From: an uncultured Clostridia bacterium
Lineage (GTDB): Bacteria > Bacillota > Clostridia > Christensenellales > UBA1242
NCBI GenBank assembly: GCA_948439925.1
Contig: CAOJNR010000010.1
Span: forward strand, 1-13,703
DNA: 13,703 nt
Direction: 5' to 3'
Under the pieces are notes generated by a model, which saw nothing but the letters and a program-made list of their open reading frames with translations, made no database searches and was not told the origin of the DNA. Made by a program: the position numbers and the translations under genes. Below are positions 1 through 5,923 of the stretch, piece after piece (position 1 is the stretch's first letter; every line of letters begins with the position of its first letter).

Positions 1-41
1 TTTTCATATTTTTTTAATTTTTTAGACCAAAAATAGAAAAG

Positions 42-135
42 AACATAGAAAAAGGTGTTTACCTATATAAACACCATTTGCATACTTTTATTAAATTTTA
101 TTTTTCTATGTTTTACTTTGTGTTTTACATAGAAA
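42..135. repeat. Nested and competing inverted repeats in the gene-free left end
   Basis: No gene is visible in bases 1-182. AACATAGAAAAA (42-53) is perfectly complementary to TTTTTCTATGTT (101-112), a 12-bp stem. Inside it GGTGTTTA (54-61) pairs with TAAACACC (68-75), 8 bp with a 6-nt loop. A third copy of the motif, ACATAGAAA (127-135), can pair instead with 103-111 (9 bp), so two of the stems exclude each other. On the minus strand the 54-75 hairpin is followed directly by TTTTT, which makes it look like an intrinsic terminator whose U-tract also belongs to the outer stem. The direction of function is uncertain. Confidence 0.5.
49..75 (-). terminator. Possible second intrinsic terminator downstream of tRNA-Lys
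   Basis: Read on the minus strand, an 8-bp stem (GGTGTTTA / TAAACACC, loop TATAGG) is followed immediately by TTTTTC. It lies about 60 nt beyond the first terminator of the tRNA-Lys transcript. It could be a back-up terminator or the end of a separate small transcript. Confidence 0.4.
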
Positions 136-173
136 TAAAAAATAGGAAGATATGGCTAAATCTCCCTATTTTT
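132..173 (-). terminator. Intrinsic terminator of the tRNA-Lys transcript
   Basis: Stem 141-151 with 160-170: eleven base pairs when read on the minus strand, including one G-U pair, with an 8-nt loop. A U-rich run (TTTTATTTC) follows. It begins 12 nt after the encoded CCA end of the tRNA, the expected place for its terminator. Confidence 0.7.
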
Positions 174-182
174 CGTGGTATT

Positions 183-258
183 TGGTGGACTGCCGGGGAC
201 TCGAACCCCGGACCCACTGATTAAGAGTCAGTTGCTCTACCAACTGAGCTAGCAGTCC
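183..258 (-). tRNA. tRNA-Lys, anticodon CTT
   Basis: Read on the minus strand this is a complete cloverleaf. The acceptor stem GGACTGC pairs with GCAGTCC. A D arm GCTC...GAGC follows, then an anticodon arm ACTGA-CTCTTAA-TCAGT with anticodon CTT (lysine), variable loop GGGTC, and a T arm CGGGG-TTCGAGT-CCCCG. The discriminator is A and the 3' CCA is encoded (183-185). All stems are fully paired. A terminator follows at 132-173. Upstream, a degenerate 5' half-copy of the same tRNA stands between this gene and the only visible promoter (372-400), so the two are probably co-transcribed. Confidence 0.95.
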
Positions 259-280
259 ATATTTTAAATTTTTGATTTTA

Positions 281-328
281 GACCCTTCGATTAAGAGTCA
301 GATGCTCTACCAACTGAGCTAGCAGTCC
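281..328 (-). pseudogene. 5' half of a second tRNA-Lys(CTT), truncated and degenerate
   Basis: On the minus strand the first 26 nt are identical to the intact tRNA-Lys at 183-258 (acceptor 5' strand, D arm). The anticodon loop CTCTTAA is also identical. After that the 3' side of the anticodon stem reads TCGAA instead of TCAGT/TCAGA, leaving a C-A mismatch and weak pairs against TCTGA. The match stops after GGGTC; the T arm, acceptor 3' strand and CCA are missing and AT-rich spacer follows. It lies 22 nt upstream of the intact gene in the same orientation. It cannot fold as a normal tRNA. The simplest reading is a tandem duplicate that lost its 3' half; an assembly collapse of two tRNA genes is possible. 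Confidence 0.8.
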
Positions 329-371
329 AAATAAAAATGTTAAAAAAGCATAATCAAAGATTACAAGGGAA

Positions 372-400
372 ATTATACATTAAAAAATATAGATTGTCAA
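372..400 (-). promoter_or_regulatory. Consensus promoter for the tRNA-Lys unit
   Basis: On the minus strand TTGACA (395-400), a 17-nt spacer and TATAAT (372-377) match the housekeeping sigma consensus exactly. The predicted start is near 365, so the transcript passes through the half-tRNA (281-328) before the intact tRNA-Lys. The -35 box lies inside the hairpin at 394-412. Confidence 0.85.
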
Positions 401-412
401 TCAATTTGACAA
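394..412 (-). promoter_or_regulatory. Inverted repeat over the tRNA promoter -35 box
   Basis: TTGTCAA (394-400) and TTGACAA (406-412) are perfect 7-bp inverted repeats with a 5-nt loop. The element starts 3 bp past the stop codon of the ribbon-helix-helix gene and contains the -35 hexamer of the tRNA-Lys promoter. On the minus strand it is followed by TCTATATTTTTT, so it could be a weak terminator for that gene. It could equally be an operator. Neither use is proven. Confidence 0.45.
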
Positions 413-414
413 AA

Positions 415-609
415 TTATTCCTCGTTTTCTTCAATTTCTTTCGATAAATCAATAGAGCCATAACACCTTTCATATTCATCCACTTTTTTGCGGATAAGAA
501 GTTCAATTTGTTTGTTGGTTGTTCTGCCATTGAAATCGGCTATGTAAGCAATTTTTGCAAGCATGGATTTGGGTATTCGCAAGGTATATCTGGGATATTC
601 TTTTTTCAT
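415..609 (-). CDS. Small ribbon-helix-helix (Arc-like) DNA-binding protein
   Basis: A 64-aa protein with the layout of a ribbon-helix-helix repressor: a short beta strand of alternating residues (about 7-13, YTLRIPK), helix A (about 14-28), a turn at GR-T-T, and helix B (about 31-46, TNKQIELLIRKKV). The tail is acidic (KEIEENEE). Proteins of this type bind DNA as dimers through the N-terminal strand, usually at inverted repeats, and often act as repressors or antitoxins. The start is ATG at 609, with AGGAGG ten bases upstream. No toxin gene is visible beside it. The nearest downstream element is the tRNA-Lys promoter with an inverted repeat over its -35 box, a possible but unproven target. 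The family call is from fold pattern only; the regulated gene is unknown. Confidence 0.65.
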   Translation of the reverse strand: MKKEYPRYTLRIPKSMLAKIAYIADFNGRTTNKQIELLIRKKVDEYERCYGSIDLSKEIEENEE

Positions 610-798
610 TTGATTTTGTCCTCCTATTCAATTATCTTTATTTTACTTATTATTGCAAAATTTTTAAAAGAATGACGAAATAAAGGCGTCAAAATTTTAC
701 AAATTTATAAAAACAAAGTCAAAATTATTGCTTTTTCGCCAGTGAAAACCTAAATTTGTTTGTTTTTAAATTTGTTTTTAATTTTGCAAATTTTTTGT

Positions 799-804
799 TA
801 TAAT
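799..804 (+). promoter_or_regulatory. -10 box of rsmD, placed for a leaderless transcript
   Basis: A perfect TATAAT ends 6 nt before the rsmD ATG at 811, so the expected transcription start coincides with the start codon. The upstream region is very T-rich and no good -35 hexamer is seen at 16-18 nt spacing. Confidence 0.55.
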
Positions 805-810
805 ATTTTT

Positions 811-1347
811 ATGAGAGTAACAGCAGGGGAATTTAAGGGTAGAAATTTGATTGACAATAAATTTGACCACATAAGACCGACGGCAGATGTTGTTAAGCAA
901 GCGATATTTAATAAGCTGGCTTTTGAAATTTCATCTTCCAGCGTTCTTGACCTTTTCTGCGGAACTGGTGCACTTGGCATTGAAGCGATTTCGCGTGGCG
1001 CAAAGCGAGTGGTTTTTGTTGATAAGGACACTCGCAGTGTGAACTTGACGAAGTCTAACTTAAAAAATCTTAATCTTGACGCCGAAGTTATAAGGGCAAG
1101 TTTTGAAATCGCCTTGTCAAAACTTAAAGGCGAAAATTTTGACATTATCATTCTTGATCCACCATACAAAGCGGGCTTATATGAAAAGGCACTCAGGCTA
1201 ATTTTTGACAATGGTATTTTGTCGGTAGATGGCGTCATAGTTGTTGAACACGCAAAAGATGTTAAGATTGATTTTTCACCTTTTGAGATAGAGTCGAGCA
1301 AGAATTACAGCAGTAAAAGCGTGACATATTTAAAACATAAAAAGTAA
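811..1347 (+). CDS. rsmD: 16S rRNA (guanine-966-N2)-methyltransferase RsmD
   Basis: A 178-aa protein, close to the usual RsmD length, that by family transfers a methyl group from S-adenosylmethionine to G966 of 16S rRNA during small-subunit assembly. It starts with the typical MRVTAGEFKGRNL and has RPTAD at 22-26. The SAM-binding motif I is DLFCGTGALG (47-56), the acidic ribose-binding end of strand 2 is VDKD (about 70-73), and the catalytic DPPY is at 116-119. An in-frame TTG at 760 would add 17 hydrophobic residues not seen in the family, so ATG 811 is chosen. There is no Shine-Dalgarno sequence, and TATAAT lies at 799-804, so the mRNA is probably leaderless. It stands alone, facing the convergent phosphodiesterase gene across a shared terminator. 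Confidence 0.92.
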   Translation: MRVTAGEFKGRNLIDNKFDHIRPTADVVKQAIFNKLAFEISSSSVLDLFCGTGALGIEAISRGAKRVVFVDKDTRSVNLTKSNLKNLNLDAEVIRASFEIALSKLKGENFDIIILDPPYKAGLYEKALRLIFDNGILSVDGVIVVEHAKDVKIDFSPFEIESSKNYSSKSVTYLKHKK

Positions 1348-1351
1348 TAAT

Positions 1352-1376
1352 AAAAGAGAGTAGTGAGCTCTCTTTT
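1352..1376. terminator. Bidirectional terminator between rsmD and the phosphodiesterase gene
   Basis: AAAAGAGAG (1352-1360) pairs with CTCTCTTTT (1368-1376), a 9-bp stem with a 7-nt loop. It starts 4 nt after the rsmD stop. On the minus strand the stem is followed by a better U-rich run (TTATTATTACTTTTT) than on the plus strand, so it can serve both convergent genes. Confidence 0.7.
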
Positions 1377-1404
1377 GTCATTAAAGATATATTAGCGATG
1401 TTAG

Positions 1405-2133
1405 TTAAATTTTAGGTTCAAAATCTTCAAAGATAACATTATCGCAATATTTCACAACTCTCATATATTCACTTTGATTTTTGACAGTCCAAGCGAGAAG
1501 AGGTTTGTCTTTGAATTTTTTGACATATCTGTTTGGAAGAGAACGTGTGTCATAAGATATGAAATCTGGATGACTAACTTTTTTGCAAAGTGCAAGCCTT
1601 TTCAAGAAATACTTTTGAAAGAATGGTAATTTTTCTTTTTTGAAGAAACTTGCAAGTTGACCTCTTTTTATGTTTGGTGCATGCTTATAAAAATATTGAA
1701 GCACAAAAGGGTTAAATGATTGAATGGCAAACTCGCCGTTATAGTTTTTAAGAAGCTCCATAACTCTGTTTTCAAGTTCACCAACTTTGTCAGTATTCTT
1801 GATTTCAATGAGGAGCGGAGTTCTGCCGTTAACAAATTTCAAAACATCTTCAAAAGTTGGAATTTTTTCTTTACTGCCGTTAAGTGTAAGCATATCAAGG
1901 TCGGCTTTGGTCAAAAATTTTATATAACCGTCGTTGTTCGTCAGCCTTGAAAGAGAGTTGTCATGAAAAACAATCACAGTTCCGTCTGAAAGCAGTTGAA
2001 CGTCAAGTTCAATCGCGTAGCCATTCTCGATAGCGTTTTTAAAAGCTGGTATAGAATTTTCAGGTGCGTTTTTGTCATGAAGTCCACGATGTGCGATAGG
2101 TGTTTCTACCAGCCAAGATTTAAAAATATCCAT
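1405..2133 (-). CDS. Glycerophosphodiester phosphodiesterase
   Basis: A 242-aa cytosolic-looking GDPD-family enzyme; no signal peptide or membrane segment is visible. The family hydrolyses glycerophosphodiesters (deacylated phospholipids) to glycerol-3-phosphate and an alcohol. The conserved N-terminal active-site elements are present: HRG (H15, R16), PEN (E25, N26), ELDVQ (E42, D44) and the second catalytic histidine in FHD (H57). LLIEIK near residues 118-123 fits the later metal-binding strand, and AWTV near the C-terminus is typical. ATG 2133 is chosen because AAGGCGG lies 10 nt upstream; an in-frame TTG at 2160 would overlap that site. The gene has its own promoter at 2220-2247 and ends at the bidirectional terminator. 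The family call is firm; the substrate is not determined. Confidence 0.9.
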   Translation of the reverse strand: MDIFKSWLVETPIAHRGLHDKNAPENSIPAFKNAIENGYAIELDVQLLSDGTVIVFHDNSLSRLTNNDGYIKFLTKADLDMLTLNGSKEKIPTFEDVLKFVNGRTPLLIEIKNTDKVGELENRVMELLKNYNGEFAIQSFNPFVLQYFYKHAPNIKRGQLASFFKKEKLPFFQKYFLKRLALCKKVSHPDFISYDTRSLPNRYVKKFKDKPLLAWTVKNQSEYMRVVKYCDNVIFEDFEPKI

Positions 2134-2219
2134 ATTAATTAATCCGCCTTTTTCTGCCAATATAAAATATTTTATGCAAAAGTGAGATATTTATCACTGA
2201 TTCACTTGCATGCATGCTC

Positions 2220-2247
2220 ATTATAGCATACAAAACAAAAAAAGCAA
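2220..2247 (-). promoter_or_regulatory. Promoter of the phosphodiesterase gene, fused to the upstream terminator
   Basis: On the minus strand TTGCTT (2242-2247), 16 nt, then a perfect TATAAT (2220-2225). The -35 hexamer is made from the closing stem and U-tract of the preceding gene's terminator (2237-2263). The perfect palindrome GCATGCATGC (2208-2217) covers the predicted start. The leader is about 80 nt long. Confidence 0.7.
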
Positions 2248-2263
2248 AATGAAATTTTGCTTT
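2237..2263 (-). terminator. Intrinsic terminator of the 167-aa protein gene
   Basis: On the minus strand AAAGCAAAAT pairs perfectly with ATTTTGCTTT (2254-2263 with 2241-2250), a 10-bp stem closed by a TTC triloop and followed by TTTTGTTTTG. It lies 23 nt past the stop codon at 2286. Confidence 0.75.
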
Positions 2264-2285
2264 AAATGAATTCGCTTTGCGAAAT

Positions 2286-2789
2286 TTAAATTGATTGATC
2301 AATTTCTGACATTGATTTATATTCAAGCAGAAATTGGTTTTTAATTTCCTCAGTTAAAGGATAAAGTTTTTTTAACTTTTCAGTGTCAACTCCAAGTCGG
2401 CTTGCAAAAATTTTCTCACCAACTCTTGCATAGCTTGTGTCATTATAATGGTTGTCTTTCAAAAATTGATTTCGGGCATAAAGTTTATTTTCATTTGTGA
2501 TATAAACTTGTTTATCTAAAAAGTCTTCTAGATCGCCACCGAAATGAGAATGAATTGCAAGGCGAAGCAAAAATTTATCAGCAGGGCAAGAAAGAACTCG
2601 GATATTATTTACGATATCTTGTTTTGTCAAACCTGCTTTTTCAAATGCTGAAATTTTTTGTGTTACAGATTCTTCTTTGAGCTTTTTTATGGTTGGGAAT
2701 GCTCTTAACAAATTTTCATATTGTAAGGGAGATATGTTTAAAGTTCTCTTATAAAAATTTTCTTTTTTGATACATCCGTCATTGTTCAT
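2286..2789 (-). CDS. Unrecognised 167-aa helical protein, weakly mTERF-repeat-like
   Basis: I do not recognise this protein. It is predicted soluble, with no signal peptide or membrane segment, and looks all-helical. Residues about 22-72 carry a pattern reminiscent of the mTERF/PORR-type helical repeat: FP (31-32), a helix KEESVTQKISAFEKAGL (38-54), TKQDIVNNI (55-63), then VLSCPADK (65-72). This is a resemblance by eye, not an assignment. The C-terminal half (NQFLKDNH..., then VDTEKLKKLYPL) may hold another helical unit. ATG 2789 is chosen over the in-frame GTG at 2798 because that GTG is part of the Shine-Dalgarno AAAGGTG, 6 nt upstream of the ATG. It is a single-gene unit with a strong promoter overlapped by a large palindrome (2822-2843), which implies repression by an unknown factor, and it has its own terminator. 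It is divergent from lepA. Confidence 0.75.
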   Translation of the reverse strand: MNNDGCIKKENFYKRTLNISPLQYENLLRAFPTIKKLKEESVTQKISAFEKAGLTKQDIVNNIRVLSCPADKFLLRLAIHSHFGGDLEDFLDKQVYITNENKLYARNQFLKDNHYNDTSYARVGEKIFASRLGVDTEKLKKLYPLTEEIKNQFLLEYKSMSEIDQSI

Positions 2790-2821
2790 ATTTTTCACCT
2801 TTTGTTTGATAATTAAAATTC

Positions 2822-2843
2822 AGTATGTTAAGTTTAATATACT
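2822..2843. promoter_or_regulatory. Palindromic operator candidate over the promoter of the 167-aa gene
   Basis: A 22-bp imperfect palindrome whose arms AGTATGTTAA (2822-2831) and TTAATATACT (2834-2843) match in 9 of 11 pairs overall. It covers the -10 hexamer (2836-2841) and the predicted start near 2829. This is the classic position of a steric repressor site. The cognate regulator is not identifiable here. Confidence 0.55.
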
Positions 2844-2864
2844 ATTAATTTTAATATTTGTCAA
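2836..2864 (-). promoter_or_regulatory. Promoter of the 167-aa protein gene
   Basis: On the minus strand TTGACA (2859-2864), a 17-nt spacer and TATATT (2836-2841). It is divergent from the lepA promoter, whose -35 box begins 20 bp away. The -10 box is embedded in the palindrome at 2822-2843. Confidence 0.8.
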
Positions 2865-2883
2865 CATTTAACTTGAAAATATG

Positions 2884-2912
2884 TTGCCAAAAGTCAAAAA
2901 AATCGTTATAAT
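2884..2912 (+). promoter_or_regulatory. Promoter of lepA-hemW
   Basis: TTGCCA (2884-2889), a 17-nt spacer and TATAAT (2907-2912). The expected start is about base 2919, only two nucleotides before the lepA ATG at 2921. A second TATAAT at 2914-2919 has no fitting -35 box. Confidence 0.75.
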
Positions 2913-2920
2913 CTATAATT

Positions 2921-4726
2921 ATGAATAGACTTGAAAAAATCCGCAACTTTTGCATTGTTGCTCATATCGATCACGGAAAAAGCACGCTGGCAGACAGACT
3001 AATTGAACTGACTGGCTCGCTTGCCAAACGCGATATGCAAGATCAGCTTCTTGACAGCATGGAACTTGAACGTGAGCGTGGTATAACCATTAAACTTACG
3101 CCAACACGTATGCTTTATGAGTTTGAAGGTGAGACCTACACACTAAATCTTATCGACACGCCAGGGCATGTCGATTTCACTTATGAAGTTTCTCGCTCGC
3201 TCACAGCGTGTGAGGGAGCAATCCTTATTGTTGACGCGTCACAAGGCGTTGAGGCTCAGACGCTTGCCAATGCCTATCTTGCAATAGATAACAATCTTGA
3301 AATCTTGCCAGTTATAAACAAAATCGATCTTCCGTCAGCAAGACCTGATGAGGTTAAGGCTGAGATTGAGGATATCGTTGGCGTTCCTGCCATGCACGCT
3401 CCTTGTATTTCGGCGAAGGACGGAACAAACATAGACCAAGTTCTTGAAATGATTGTTAAAGAGTTTCCTTCGCCAAAGGGCGATGAGAATGGCAAGCTTA
3501 AATGCCTCATTTTTGACAGCTATTATGACAACTTTAAAGGTGCAATATGCCTCATTCGTGTTTTTGACGGCAAGGTCAAGGTTGGTGACAAAATCAAGAT
3601 GATGCAAACAGGCAAAGTTTTTGATGTCACCGAAGTTGGCATATTCACGCCAACTGCAAAACCGACTGAATATTTGCTTGCAGGTGATGTTGGTTATCTT
3701 GCAGGTTCAATCAAAACAATTTCTGATGTTGCCGTTGGTGACACAATAACGCACGCAGATGCACCAACTGATTGTGCACTCAGTGGCTACAAAAAAGTTC
3801 AGCCTGTTGTCTTTTGCGGAATTTTTACTGTTGATGGCGCTAAATATAATGACCTCAAAGATGCGCTTGAAAAATTAAAGCTCAATGATGCCAGCCTTGA
3901 ATATCAGCCAGAAGTTTCAGACGCACTTGGATTTGGATTCCGTTGCGGATTTTTGGGACTTTTGCACCTTGAAATTATCACTGAGCGAATTGAGCGTGAA
4001 TTTAATCTTGACATTATCACAACCGCACCAGGCGTTTTCTATAATGTTCACAAAACCAATGGAGAAATGGTTGTTATTTCAAATCCGTCCAATCTTCCAA
4101 GCCCAGTTGAGATTGAATATATCGAAGAGCCAGTTGTCAAGGCAAGCTTGTTCACTCCGCCGGAATATGTGGGTGCAATCATGGAATTGTGCCAAGATAA
4201 ACGTGGAATATATAAAGACCTCACGTATCTTGACAAAACTCGTGTTCGTGTTGATTATATTTTGCCTCTTGGCGAAATTATCTATGACTTTTTTGACAGC
4301 TTGAAATCTCGCACAAAAGGCTATGCAAGTTTTGACTATGAAATGGCTGGCTTTGAAAAAAGTGAACTTGTGCGCGTGGATATCCTTCTTAACGGCGACA
4401 AGTGTGACGCGCTTTCACTTATTGTTCATAAAGATAAAGCATATTCTCGTGGCAGAGCTATTGCAGAGAAACTTAAAAAAATAATTCCTCGTCAACTTTT
4501 TGAAGTGCCAATCCAGGCTGCGATCGGAAACAAGATTATCGCGCGAGAAACAATATCCGCAATGCGAAAAGATGTGCTTGCAAAGTGCTACGGCGGTGAC
4601 ATTTCAAGAAAACGTAAATTGCTCGAAAAGCAAAAAGAGGGCAAAAAGAAAATGCGTCAAATCGGATCGGTTGAAATTCCATCAGAAGCATTTATGTCAA
4701 TTCTTAAACTGGACGACGACAAATGA
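2921..4726 (+). CDS. lepA: Elongation factor 4 (LepA), ribosome-associated GTPase
   Basis: A 601-aa translational GTPase, full family length (about 600). LepA/EF4 binds the ribosome and is linked to back-translocation and 30S biogenesis; the exact role is debated. GTPase motifs in order: AHIDHGKS (14-21, P-loop), RGITIK (53-58, switch I), DTPGH (79-83, switch II), NKID (133-136) and SAKDG (164-168). Elongation-factor-like domains follow, then the LepA-specific C-terminal domain ending in KKMRQIGSVEIPSEAFMSILKLD. No Shine-Dalgarno sequence precedes ATG 2921, and the promoter would start transcription about 2 nt before it, so the mRNA seems leaderless or nearly so. The stop overlaps hemW by 4 nt (ATGA), a lepA-hemW pairing common in Firmicutes. 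The hrcA-grpE-dnaK genes that often follow are absent. Confidence 0.97.
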   Translation: MNRLEKIRNFCIVAHIDHGKSTLADRLIELTGSLAKRDMQDQLLDSMELERERGITIKLTPTRMLYEFEGETYTLNLIDTPGHVDFTYEVSRSLTACEGAILIVDASQGVEAQTLANAYLAIDNNLEILPVINKIDLPSARPDEVKAEIEDIVGVPAMHAPCISAKDGTNIDQVLEMIVKEFPSPKGDENGKLKCLIFDSYYDNFKGAICLIRVFDGKVKVGDKIKMMQTGKVFDVTEVGIFTPTAKPTEYLLAGDVGYLAGSIKTISDVAVGDTITHADAPTDCALSGYKKVQPVVFCGIFTVDGAKYNDLKDALEKLKLNDASLEYQPEVSDALGFGFRCGFLGLLHLEIITERIEREFNLDIITTAPGVFYNVHKTNGEMVVISNPSNLPSPVEIEYIEEPVVKASLFTPPEYVGAIMELCQDKRGIYKDLTYLDKTRVRVDYILPLGEIIYDFFDSLKSRTKGYASFDYEMAGFEKSELVRVDILLNGDKCDALSLIVHKDKAYSRGRAIAEKLKKIIPRQLFEVPIQAAIGNKIIARETISAMRKDVLAKCYGGDISRKRKLLEKQKEGKKKMRQIGSVEIPSEAFMSILKLDDDK

Positions 4727-5811
4727 TAGGCATATATGTTCATGTGCCATTTTGTGAAAGCAAATGCATCTATTGTGACTTTGCTTCTTTTGTCTGCGGG
4801 GAGCAAAAAATATATTTCGATTGCCTTAGGCAAGAGATAGAGAAGTGTGAACAAAAAGGGCAAAAGGTTGACACCATCTATTTTGGTGGCGGAACTCCGT
4901 CAGTTGTTTGTGAAAAATATATTGCAGACACACTTGGCTATATAAGAAAAAACTTTGACGTTTCAAAGAATAGTGAAATCACAATCGAGTGCAATCCAAA
5001 CAGTGCGAGCTTGGAAAAACTGAAATTTTATCGCTCGATTGGCATAACACGAGTGTCTTTCGGCGTGCAAAGTTTAAATGATAAAGTGCTTAAATTTTTA
5101 GGACGCAAGCATAATAAAAAAGAAGCGATTTCAGCCATTCAATATGCTAAAAAAGTGGGCTTTGAAAATATCAGTGCTGACCTCATTGTTGGCTTACCGA
5201 ATGTATCATCAAGCATGCTTTGCTCGCACGCGAAAAAACTTGTTGACGCTGGTGTAACACATATTTCTTCTTACATGCTTCAAGTGGAAGAGGGGACGCC
5301 ACTTTTCAAAATGTGCACAGAAAATCCTCAACTTTTGCCAAGTGAGGAGGAGTGCGCGGAGAGTTTTTCAAAGCTTGTGAAAACGCTTCAACAATGTGGA
5401 TTTGTTCAATATGAGGTTTCAAATTTCGCTCGTGAGGGTAATGAAAGCAAACATAATTTGAAATATTGGTCAGGCGAAAATTATCTCGGCTTTGGTCTTT
5501 CTGCAACTTCAACTTTTGACAATAAAAGGTGGACAAATGGGAAGACTTTTAAAAGTTACTATAATGGCGAAAGAGAAGTTGAACTTCTCGGCAATCGTGA
5601 AAAGATTGAAGAAAAAATTATGCTCGGACTTAGGTGTTATCTTGGCTTTAAACTAGAAGAAATAGAAAAACTTGGATATAAATTAACCTCAAACAAAAAC
5701 TTTCAAACTTTGCTTGAAAAGGGCGTTATATATGAAAGCGAGGGCAAAATACACATAAATCCTAAGTTTTATAGCGTAAATAACCAAATAATCACCAAAT
5801 TGTTGCCGTAG
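4723..5811 (+). CDS. hemW: HemW-type radical SAM protein (heme chaperone; HemN-like)
   Basis: A 362-aa radical SAM protein. The [4Fe-4S] cluster motif CxxxCxxC is formed by C11, C15 and C18 in PFCESKCIYCDF, followed by GGGTP (55-59) for SAM binding. The HNxxYW motif (H244-W249, HNLKYW), linked to heme binding in HemW, separates this group from the coproporphyrinogen dehydrogenase HemN. A HemN_C-like winged-helix tail follows (IEEKIMLGLRCYLGF...). HemW is thought to deliver heme to respiratory proteins; no heme-using gene is visible in this window, so the role here is inferred from the family. The start overlaps the lepA stop (ATGA) with no Shine-Dalgarno site, indicating translational coupling. 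Many annotations call such genes oxygen-independent coproporphyrinogen III oxidase. Confidence 0.9.
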   Translation: MIGIYVHVPFCESKCIYCDFASFVCGEQKIYFDCLRQEIEKCEQKGQKVDTIYFGGGTPSVVCEKYIADTLGYIRKNFDVSKNSEITIECNPNSASLEKLKFYRSIGITRVSFGVQSLNDKVLKFLGRKHNKKEAISAIQYAKKVGFENISADLIVGLPNVSSSMLCSHAKKLVDAGVTHISSYMLQVEEGTPLFKMCTENPQLLPSEEECAESFSKLVKTLQQCGFVQYEVSNFAREGNESKHNLKYWSGENYLGFGLSATSTFDNKRWTNGKTFKSYYNGEREVELLGNREKIEEKIMLGLRCYLGFKLEEIEKLGYKLTSNKNFQTLLEKGVIYESEGKIHINPKFYSVNNQIITKLLP

Positions 5812-5829
5812 ATAAAAATTGATTACAAT

Positions 5830-5860
5830 AAAATCCACTAAATCAAAGTGGATTTTTATT
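5830..5860 (+). terminator. Intrinsic terminator of lepA-hemW
   Basis: AAAATCCACT (5830-5839) pairs perfectly with AGTGGATTTT (5847-5856), loop 7 nt, followed by TATTTAATTT. It begins 18 nt after the hemW stop. Confidence 0.85.
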
Positions 5861-5923
5861 TAATTTGTTTTGAAAATACATTTTTAACAAAAAAAATACC
5901 AAATCAAGCGCTGTTTTTTTATC

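Noticed and set aside
351..363. TAATC-AAA-GATTA mini-hairpin in the tRNA leader
   Set aside because: A lone AT-rich 5-bp triloop is expected about a dozen times in a window this size. It may be chance, although a T-run follows on the minus strand.
760..810. Upstream in-frame extension of rsmD from TTG 760
   Set aside because: It would cover the -10 box, add a hydrophobic leader not typical of RsmD, and has no ribosome binding site.
798..1301. Long open frame antisense to rsmD
   Set aside because: It is a shadow of the rsmD codon pattern with no ribosome binding site or recognisable motifs. Similar antisense frames under lepA, trmD, rbgA and yraN were rejected for the same reason.
2134..2160. 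Upstream TTG start for the phosphodiesterase gene
   Set aside because: It would be translated through the AAGGCGG site that fits ATG 2133.
2182..2197. GTGAGATATTTATCAC as a CRP-type site in the phosphodiesterase leader
   Set aside because: The half-sites are 8 nt apart instead of 6, symmetry is partial, and the position is downstream of the predicted start.
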